NCBI RefSeq assembly: GCF_010183535.1
Contig: NC_071332.1
Location: forward strand, 13,764,001 to 13,828,000
Source of the DNA: Caenorhabditis remanei
Taxonomy: Eukaryota > Nematoda > Chromadorea > Rhabditida > Rhabditidae
Direction of reading: 5' to 3'
DNA length: 64,000 bases
In this document: positions 55,647 to 64,000 of the stretch, piece after piece
How the letters are laid out: every line of letters begins with the position of its first letter
How positions within the stretch are numbered: position 1 is the first letter of the stretch
Made by a program: the position numbers and the translations under genes
The notes under the pieces: model-generated
The model's input: only the letters and a program-made list of their open reading frames with translations
Told to the model about the DNA's origin: nothing
The model's database searches: none

Positions 55647-57901
55647 ATGAAGCGTCTCCTCCTGGCGTTATTGTTCTTTGGTGAGCTCACATTCCTAGAT
55701 TCCGGCATATCCATTTTTTTAACGTTTTTCTCGTTTTCAGGAGTGTTTCACCATCTGAGTGCCGCTATCCTCCGAAATGAAACATATGGGACTACACGAG
55801 TTGCCAAAGATCCGAGATTCTACAGAAGCAGAACCTTCAAAACTGCCACTCCAGGTAGCTCATATGCAATACTACAAGTAGCTGCTCGCATCAATTCTAA
55901 AGATCCGCATAACAGCTCGCATTCAGTCGCACAGAAGTGCACTAGCGAAACCACTGTAATCTGAAAAAAACATGTTTAAATTTTGAGAGAATGGTACTGG
56001 CACGCACAATACTGGATCTTACAAAATACCATATGCTCCATACAATGATCGACTCTTTCGGAATAATACGGTCAACAATGGCTCTAGAATCAATCAAAAT
56101 GAGACTACACGGACACCGAAGTACCCGAGATTCAACCGAACCACGATGAGTTATGACATCAGACACAATCAAACGGTACGCGGATGGAGTTATCCGCCGT
56201 TCTATCGTACGATATATGCAAATGTATCTGGTAGGCGATTAGACGAAGTGACTACTGAACACATTTTGTTTCTAGGAAACTACACAACTCGGAATGGAAC
56301 ATACGAGAACAGCTACAAAATCAATTCAAACTCCACGACAAGGAATTATCATCGAGCTCACAACAACACTCCAAAATGGACACCAATGTATCCCAGATAC
56401 AATCGTACCATCTTCATGAGAGAATCCTGGACTTATACTAATGCAACAACTCGTCGATCGAGATTTACGCCATTTTATAACAGCAGTCGGAGAAATATTT
56501 CAGAGTTTGGTATGTTCCATTCAAATGTTTGTATCCGCTCCTTACCCCTAGAACTTTCAGAATACGATACCAAAATCAGGAATCACTCCGGAATCCATCA
56601 AAATCTGACCTCGCGGAATCAGAGTTACCCTCGTTTCTACCGAACCACGGTAAGGTATGACCACAGACACAATCAAACGACACGTGGAAGAAGTTATCCA
56701 TCTTGGAACCGTACGAGTCCTGTGAATGCGTCAGATACTGGTAGGTCACTAGATGAATAGGCTACATTCAACATTTTCCGTTTGTAGGAAACTACACAGT
56801 TCGAAATGGAACTCACGGAAATAACTCCAGAATATTCGAAAAAATTGATTCTCTCCCTCCATACGGTGATAGATTAAACTCGAATGCTACGACGAGGAAT
56901 TATTATCGAATTTACAACAACACTCCGAAATGGACACCAATGTATCCCAGATTCAATCGTACCATCTTCATGAATGACTCGAAGAATCACAATAAAGCAA
57001 CTACTCGTCGTTGGAGATTTACGCCGTTGTATAACAACAACCGGAGAAATATCTCAGAGTTTGGTATGTTCCATTAAAATAATTATGAAATCAAAAGGCT
57101 ATTAGTTTCATTCATAATACACATTTTCTTTGATTTATGAATATGAATCTCGGAAATTTGTTAACGAAGTATCAGAAAAGGACTTAACCGTAGAACTTTC
57201 AGAAAACGATACCTCAATCAGGAATCACTCCGGAATCCATCAAAATCTGGCCTCGCGGAATCACAGCTACCCTCGTTTCTACCGAACCACGGTAAGGTAT
57301 GACCACAGACACAATCAAACGACACGTGGAAGAAGTTATCCATCTTTCAATGGTACGAGACCTGAGAATGTATCAGATACTGGTAGGCCACTAGATGAAT
57401 AGGCTGCAGTCAACATTTTCCGTTTCTAGGAAACTACACAATTCAGAAAGGAATTCGAGGAAATAACTCCAAAATATTCGAAACAATTGATTATTTTCCT
57501 CCGTACGGTGATAGATTAAACTCGAATACTATGACGAGAAATTATTATCGAACTCGCAACAACACCCCAAAATGGACACCAATGTATCCCAAATTCAATC
57601 GTACCATCTTCATGAATGATTCGAAGAATCACAATAATGCAACCACTCGTCGTTGGAGATACACACCATTTTACCACAATACTCCGAAAAACGCCTCTGG
57701 AAACGGTAAACCCGTCTCAGGAACACAAGTTTTCTGAAAAATTGTGTGATTGTTTCAGGTAATGGTACCAACGGAAGCGACTTCAAAAATTATCACCGTG
57801 CTACTCATGGTCATTACTTGCATAAATTGTATCATAATTCTACGGATAGAAAAGTATCCAAAAGTCGCCCAACTCGTGCTTCACCTCATCATAAGGCATA
57901 A
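55647..57901 (+). CDS. sequon-rich, cysteine-free modular secreted protein
   Basis: Nine exons: 55647-55680, 55741-55854, 55988-56230, 56276-56509, 56561-56740, 56788-57063, 57203-57382, 57430-57705 and 57759-57901. They total 1680 nt, 559 residues. Every intron is in phase 1. Signal peptide MKRLLLALLFFGVFHHLSAA. Two exon types alternate. One type reads RNHSGIHQN, YPRFYRTTVRYDHRHNQTTRG and SYPS.NRT. The other reads GNYT, NNTPKWTPMYPR.NRTIFM and TTRRWR(F/Y)TP. Both are packed with N-X-S/T sequons and Arg/Tyr, and no Cys occurs in the mature protein. Introns between copies are also similar, showing recent exon-pair duplication. No known family recognised. Probably a heavily N-glycosylated secreted or matrix protein; function unknown. 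Confidence 0.8.
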
Positions 57902-58182
57902 GATAATGCTGCCTTGTTTTAAAGATAGTCTGAAGATTTGAAATAATAAGAATAAAATAATTTAAAGTAAAATTGTGTACATACAATTAAACTTAAGTTG
58001 AAATAAGTCAGGTCTCACAAGTTCTTGAGTACATTATGATGGATTTGAAATAATAATCAATTAAGGTGGACCAATGAGAAATGTTGCTCTCACACATTTT
58101 TCACATAAAGTCTATAAAATTATTGTTTTACACAACATTCATTGGCAATCACAAACATTTATTCTTATTATAGCTACTTCAC

Positions 58183-59469
58183 TTATGAAACTTTTGGCTG
58201 AATATTAGAAGTAGTTCCTCCAGTTGTATCTCCTTTTCTCTTCTTTGGCCAAACAAATGTTATTTCAATTTTAATGCATCTGAAGTAATTCAATATTGTT
58301 TCTCTGTAAGGTTTGATGATGAAAATTGTCGGAAGTGCGTCAGTGGCCAGATAAAAAGATACTGTAATTGCTTGAATTTGTCCGAAGATTTGAGAAGAAC
58401 TGTTGAAAAAAGTTGAGATGTAAATTGCCGTTATAGGGATCTGCATGAAAAATATAGGGATACAAGACTGGGAGACAGTTGCATAAAATAACTGCCATTG
58501 GAGACGTTTTAGTTTGGTTGAGCCGGATGCTTGAGCCATGAAACGTTTTGTAGCTAAATAAGTTTTGATGGCAAAAAAGAACATTATGAATTCAGTGGAA
58601 GACTGGAAATTAAAACTGAAATTTTAGCAAAGACACAGCTGAATGGTTTACGAGTACGACCGAGCAAATCCCCATCGCATAAAACGAATCCAAGTTAACT
58701 GTAGGTTTTGTTGAATTTTCTTGTTTCGGAAAGAATATAACGCCAACAAAAGCCAGCCGGTCAATTTCCAAATTATCCAATATGTTGGGAAGAACATCTT
58801 CTCTGAAATTCTCAAGGCGATTACTTAACAAGAGTTATCTGCTCTCACCTCAAAACTTGATCGACGAAATCATTTCTTCCCATAAAAGTCGCACATGAAA
58901 ATGTCCAAACACTGGCAAAAAGTATCGGAGATCCAAGCCAGATTACGAAATTTCTATGCTTATTGGTGGCTAGGAATGAGTGTCTGAATAAATGTTTAAG
59001 TGGATTTTCTTTTGCTGTAATTACCCAGTTAATACAAAATATCGATAAGCGAATTGAACACCAAAAATGGCAAGAGAGACTCCAAATGCTCCACAGAATG
59101 CCACTGAACATCAACTTTGTCTTTCTGTCTGTCACAAGTCAACTTACAATCTGCCACCTGTATAAAACTCTCTGGCAAAGCTGACTTCCTTGGATCTACC
59201 ATAACAAAAAATGCAGAGTCTTGTGAGTACATATCGGGTACTGTCAGTAAATCAAGAACTCCGAATGCCACCTCAAGACTTGCAACGTAGATCATAAGGT
59301 ACTTATAAACACCCAAATTTTTGGGAGATTTGAACCAAATTAATAGAATTAAAATGAAGTTTGTGAGCATTCCAAAACAAGTAGATCCTCGTTGGGTTCG
59401 AGAGATTATGATGGTCCATGGAGTACTGTTCGAGTCAGAACTCATTGAAGAATCGGTAGTAATATTCAT
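58183..59469 (-). CDS. Str-superfamily chemoreceptor (str/srj type)
   Basis: Five minus-strand exons: 59148-59469, 59025-59103, 58849-58983, 58652-58802 and 58183-58602. They give 1107 nt, 368 residues with matching phases. Landmarks: FKSPKNLGVYKYLMIYVA (TM1-2 loop), VQFAYRYFVLTG (TM3), KLKRLQWQLFYATVSQSCIP before TM6, and LPTIFIIKPYRETIL after TM7. All are standard for the Str superfamily of candidate chemosensory GPCRs. Close paralogues follow at 61780 and 63520. Intron 2 is only 45 nt. No lesion seen. Confidence 0.85.
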
Positions 59470-59953
59470 TGAAAGTGGATACGATTCAAATGCCTATAAA
59501 TTTAAAAACAAACGAAGAGTAGGCGGAAATACAGGAAGATCCCTGAGGGTTGAGAACGTACTTCTACTATACGAATTGTTTTTATGAACAAAGATAATTT
59601 CAGTATTACTAGAATTCCGTCTAGTACAAAAATCATTGCCGAATTCACATCAATGAAATCGGTTTTGCTCACAAGAAAATGCTCACAAGTTGTTGAAAAT
59701 CTGAACAAAAAAGTTGGGGGACAACAGCAACCCCGAGCCTTCGAATACATATTTAAATACATAATTTTTCATTATTTAACGAAAGAAACAAAAACAAAAA
59801 AATCATTTAAATTGTGCCTGTCACTCTGTGAAAACCTCCGCTGGCTTCTTGTGTTGTTGAGTATAATGACGTGACTTCAGCACAACCGAATTTTGATTTC
59901 ACAGATGATAATAGCTCTGAAAACATACTTTATGACAACTACATACATGGCAA
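59470..59953. other. intergenic, no gene seen
   Basis: About 480 bases, AT-rich, with the upstream region of the receptor ending at 59469. Short open frames lack family features. Confidence 0.45.
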
Positions 59954-61058
59954 TTAATTATGATGTAGTTCATCTGGTTCAACATCCAGATACTTATCTG
60001 AACCCATTAACTTAAGTAACTCACTCTTGAAACATTTTCCATATTCTGAAACACAAAGCATGATGCAAATGGAGTCGATAGCTGGGTATACTGTGAATCC
60101 ACTCGCAAAAATGACGGATGGAAAACTGAAGTGTAAGTCAGCATATGGGATGAACAGCATGAAGAAGACGGGAGTGAACAGAAACGTGGAAGGGGCGAAT
60201 GTCTGGAAATTTGATAGTTATGACAAGTTGAATCAAAACGATAGATACCTGAATCAAGAGTGCCTTATAAAATTGGTTGTGAATTCTCTGATGGGATGGA
60301 GACAATTTCAATAACTTCTCACTCATTTCTCGATACATTTTAAAGGCGCATACACAAATAACTGAATATTGGACGATAGATACCATAGTGATCAACAAAA
60401 CTCCATAAATACTTTCCCATTTGACACTTCATAAGACATCAAACTCAATATTGGAATTTCAGATACATTTTCCTGATATTTAGAGTAAATCTCGTCGGCT
60501 AGATATTGTTTTCCGGCATCATCAAGTGAGAAACAGTAGCTAACAGAATACGCCCAGAAGAAACCAAAAACGAACATGTACACTATCCAAATGAGATAAT
60601 ACCATCCTTCAAAATACACCAGTTTTGATGTGTCAAATACCGCCCAGTATCGGTATAAAAATTGGATTGCTAGAAGACATAAAGTTGCAGCGAATACTCC
60701 AGTCGAAATGCCAATCAACAATTCAAGAGAACATTTTGTTAAATGGAAGACAGGAGAGTGACTGAAGTAGGCTAGTGAACGATTGTATGTGTGGAGGATC
60801 TAAAAAATAAATCATTTTCTTCAATCGAAGTTTTTTTTCAACTCAACAACTTACAACTGGAAATAAAAACTCAATCAACGCGAATATAAAACCAACAACT
60901 TGAAAATTGACCAACAATTTCTTATACGACCCGAACTGTCTTTTGATACAAAACAGTGTGAGCAAAACCAGAACTCCTCCGAAGATTGCATTCGAAAGGA
61001 ATCCAATCTTCCCGACAATCATACAATATTCTGTGATGGTAAGAAATATGCTCGTCAT
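59954..61058 (-). pseudogene. Str-superfamily chemoreceptor with 2-bp frameshift
   Basis: Three minus-strand exons: 60855-61058, 60249-60799 and 59954-60202. TM1-2: FGGVLVLLTLFCIKRQFGSYKKLLVNF. TM3: QFLYRYWAVFD. TM5 onward: YGVLLITMVSIVQYSVICVCAF, then HNQFYKALLIQ and FTVYPAIDSICIMLCVSEYGKCF. Exons 1 and 3 are multiples of three; exon 2 is 551 nt. The frame changes at about 60424-60427, where GTGTC would read in phase as GTC, so a duplicated GT is the likely lesion. Without it the protein would be 333 residues. More distant from its neighbours than they are from each other. Candidate recent pseudogene. Confidence 0.75.
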
Positions 61059-61194
61059 TCTAGGAGAGGATGAAACAGTGTTGAATAAGATAACCAGAGC
61101 AGAAGAGATAATAACAAATTATTTTATATACTCTAGTTCTTCTAGACTAATGTTTACTTTTCGGTTCAAAGGTTTCGTAGTGGACTACGGAAGA

Positions 61195-61413
61195 TCATTG
61201 GTGATACGTTTTTGACACACGCGTAGGGGTGGGATCTGAAGAAGTGGAATGATGAATTACTTGTTTTGTATCTGATCTTCTGTTTAGATGTAGGTCAGAC
61301 AAGGAACTTTTGACTGAAATCATTTTCTGATTTTTGGAAAAGTCTATGTCTAAGAACGTACAAGGAAGTATAAAAAAAGTAATTAGTAGTTTGGAAATTT
61401 TGAAAGACTCCAA
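61195..61413 (-). CDS. possible small secreted peptide
   Basis: A single open frame of 72 residues begins with a signal-peptide-like segment (MESFKISKLLITFFILPCTF) followed by a polar Ser/Lys/His-rich tail. No homology recognised, no introns, and AT-rich surroundings, so it may be chance. Confidence 0.22.
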   Translation of the reverse strand: MESFKISKLLITFFILPCTFLDIDFSKNQKMISVKSSLSDLHLNRRSDTKQVIHHSTSSDPTPTRVSKTYHQ

Positions 61414-61779
61414 AACCTTAAAAAACTACAAATCTTATAAAATTTGCTTTTATCACGAGTCTTGTTATCAGAAAGATCCTCAAAGTTCAAATATTACCGA
61501 TGGAAAGCAACGTCATAGTACACGACCACCGGTCTTGAATATGTTTTGGGACAAATAGGTGCGAGGTGTTTTTATTGAAAAATACGACAAATAAACGCTA
61601 AATTTGAGTTTGGCACTCAGCCAAGTCTTTTTTGGCACCATGCCGCGACCTTACGCTTCACACCCCTGTGTTGGGATAAGTGATGGATAGTCCCCCAAAA
61701 CCAAACTTCTTGTTTCTATATTTTAAAACATTAGAAAAAAGTATTTATTTTAAGAAAGAGATGAAACGAAAAAAAAACA

Positions 61780-63011
61780 TCAAAGATGAGTGGAGATTAT
61801 TGACGCATGAAGATGTTTCGAATGGCTGGATTCCGTCACATGTAACTGTCTTGGACCCACTTTGTACATGCTCCCTTTCTTCCAGAAACATATCATTCTC
61901 ATGACGGTATCTCGATAATGTTTGATTATAAAAATAGTTGGAAGGGTGTCAGTTGCAAGGTATATCGATATTGTAATTGACTGCAAATGTCCGAAAAATG
62001 GCTTCGAACTTTTCAAAACCATTGTAGAGAAATAGATCATAGTCATTGGAATCTGCATGAAGAGTATCGGAATTGTAGTCTGGGCGACGAGAGCATAGAA
62101 CAATTGCCATTGAAGACGTCGGAAATTCGAGGAGCAGTTTCCCTTCTTTATGAGTGATTTTGTTGCGTCGAAGCATTTATAGGCAAAATAAATCATGGTG
62201 ATCTCCGACGCAATCTGAAACAAAACGATGGATTCAGAAGAGATTATATAAGATACTCACCAATGTTCCAGTAGTAACAGAAACACCCAAAAATGAAATC
62301 CAATTGATGAGGAAAGTTCCATCTTTAAGTTTCGGATAGAACACCATCCCATAAAAGCCCATATCCGAGATAAGATCTTCGCTGTATCCAAGCTCTCTAA
62401 AAGGTACAACTGTACTTAATCCTTTTTTAATTTTTGTACCTCAGAACAACATCACAGAAATCATTTTTCTGTAAGAACTCGTGGACAAAAAACGAATAAA
62501 AACTGGCAAGAAGTAGAGGAGTACCAAGCCAGAAGAATAAATTCATGGGTTTGGTTGCAACCCAAGAGCTGTTTCCTTTCAAAACCTGATATCGATAAGC
62601 AAATTGGCAACTGAAAATGACTAGCGAAACAGCGAAAGATCCACAATAGAGCACTGAAAATTAGAGGTTTTTTAAAATTTAAATTTTTTTTAAATTAAAT
62701 TTTTTTTAAATTTCAGAGTTTCAGAACTCACAATCCACAAATTGCAGAAATTGTTGTGGTAGGTACGAGTGCTCTGGATTTACAACAATAAAGAATTCAG
62801 AGTCCAAAGTGATTAGTTCCGGAAGGACGAGAATTTCCAGAGTAGAGAAAAATAGTTCGAAACAAGAGATATAAACCATCAGGTATTTGTAAAGACCCAG
62901 GTCTTTTGGTGATTGAAAAATAACCAAATTGATCAACAGCACGTTTGATAACATTCCAACACAAGTTAGTATTCTTTGGCAGAGATTTAGTACCGGGTGA
63001 AGAGCGAACAT
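61780..63011 (-). CDS. Str-superfamily chemoreceptor
   Basis: Four minus-strand exons: 62732-63011, 62440-62653, 62261-62396 and 61780-62214. They give 1065 nt, 354 residues. Landmarks: FQSPKDLGLYKYLMVYIS (TM1-2), CQFAYRYQVLKG (TM3), WLGTPLLLASFYSFF (TM4), FRRLQWQLFYALVAQTTIP before TM6, LPTIFIIKHYRDTVM after TM7. Close paralogue of 58183-59469, although one intron present there (within the TM3-4 exon) is absent here. The intron 1 acceptor side contains an AT-only imperfect palindrome (62663-62712). Candidate chemosensory GPCR. Confidence 0.85.
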
Positions 63012-63519
63012 GTTAAAAGGAAAAAACTGAAAAAAGTTCTGATGGCGACTTTCGGAGTTTGGGGGTCGACTCTGCTCATTAAAACAAGTAAGAAGAACGT
63101 ATACCTTCTAGACTTTCGTCTTTAATTTCCGGTAGATGAGTTCAGTTGGAGATCAAAGATAATGTGTTTTTGATGTCACGTAAGACAGGAAAAGGTAATG
63201 AAGCGGACTCCTCTTTGACTCGACTCGAAAGTACGAAAAAACACGAAATTTATAAAGAAAAAATGCTCAATTTTGGTTCCTCGTCAGTGTGAGACTAGTA
63301 CAAGGGAAGTCCAAAGAATTGTATGATGAAGGTTCACTTTATGATCTTTATAGACAGACAAAAGAAATTGTATTTCAGACATCACCGATCAGAAAGTTAG
63401 TACTGAAAATTAAATAAAAATTATAAATTTTTGAAATTGACAGAGGTCACTGAAATAGGCTGTTGTGGTTGCACTTGGATCACTTTGAATCTTTTGAAGT
63501 AACCTAAAAACGAAACATA
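63012..63519. other. intergenic, no gene seen
   Basis: About 500 bases between two receptor genes. No coding region recognised. Confidence 0.45.
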
Positions 63520-64000
63520 TCAAGAAACAGGCAACTTTTCAGACAGCGTACTCAATACAGTATCCCGATACTGCTTGATAATAAAGATGGTTGGTAGTGC
63601 ATCAGTTGCCAGATACAATGTGATAGTGAGTGCAAGAAAATGACCCAAAAATGGAAACGCGCCATCCATGATGATTGTGAAAAAGTAGATGACCGAGAAA
63701 GGTCCCTGGATGAAAGTAATTGGAATCATTGTTTGAAGAACCAAAGCATAAAAAAGCTGCCATTGGAGACGACGGAAACTTTTCGAATGACCTGCTTGAG
63801 CCATAAGGCCTTTTGTGGCCAGAAAACACTTCGTGGCGAAAAAAAACATGGCGAATTCAGAGCTCATCTGGAATATTCTCAACGTGAGAAACTAGGAGAT
63901 GTCTATGATTTCCAGCTCTCACCAATATAGTAGTAGTCACCGATACTCCTCTCAGCGAATCCCAATTGATCACTTCTGTGCCATCATCCAGTTTGGGGTA
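63520..64000 (-). CDS. Str-superfamily chemoreceptor, 5' part beyond window
   Basis: The last exon (63520-63867) reads SSEFAMFFFATKCFLATKG, FRRLQWQLFYALVLQTMIP, then LPTIFIIKQYRDTVL and a short tail. The preceding exon (63923 to the edge) reads YPKLDDGTEVINWDSLRGV. Both match the C-terminal third of the paralogues at 58183 and 61780. The N-terminal exons lie past position 64000. Confidence 0.85.

Overview
The window is nematode nuclear DNA, almost certainly from the genus Caenorhabditis. Introns are short (often 43-60 nt) with TTTCAG-type acceptors. The families present are typical of the genus: C-type lectins, CUB-like proteins, ET-module proteins, srz/srx/Str-type chemoreceptors and F-box/FBA genes. 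Several start codons sit directly behind an acceptor-like CAG, as expected for spliced-leader trans-splicing. The species cannot be told from the sequence. The mix of expanding receptor, lectin and F-box families with many transposons resembles a chromosome arm (inference).

Layout. 0-5 kb: two tandem C-type lectin genes (minus) and a CUB-like gene (plus). 6.3-10.5 kb: a large ET-module secreted/membrane protein built from three four-module cassettes. 10.5-16 kb: AT-rich DNA, a decayed Helitron and a 1.6-kb foldback element. 16-19 kb: two srz receptors (minus). 20.4-23.6 kb: an srx receptor whose introns hold a hAT-type MITE and a 1.4-kb palindrome. 24-26.3 kb: a three-module CAP-like secreted protein. 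26.4-29.1 kb: G/C-run and 72-bp tandem repeats with tRNA-like sequences. 29.4 kb: tRNA-Arg(UCG). 30.2-34 kb: two related srx-like receptors. 34.7-38.7 kb: the two housekeeping genes, CWC15 (splicing) and an SLC37-type sugar-phosphate transporter. 39.9-42.7 kb: a strongly altered eEF2 paralogue. 42.8-44.2 kb: an F-box/FBA gene. 45-46 kb: two small secreted or membrane proteins. 46.1-55.3 kb: a duplicated pair of two-module CAP-like genes. The first is split by a TIR element carrying its own seven-exon gene and by a non-LTR retrotransposon flanked by 320-bp direct repeats. The second has a nonsense codon. 55.6-57.9 kb: a cysteine-free, sequon-rich protein made of alternating symmetric exons. 58-64 kb: four Str-type receptors (minus), the last running off the window.

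Multiplying exon lengths through each model gave in-frame totals for nearly all genes. Where the total failed, it located a single lesion: the first lectin, the fourth-from-end receptor region and the TIR-borne gene. Together with single in-frame stops in the ET, srz and CAP genes, this window holds an unusual number of one-hit, otherwise intact genes.

The most unusual items are the eEF2 paralogue lacking switch I, the catalytic His and the diphthamide His; the host-like gene inside a TIR element; the retrotransposon with 320-bp flanking repeats; and the sequon-rich modular secreted protein.
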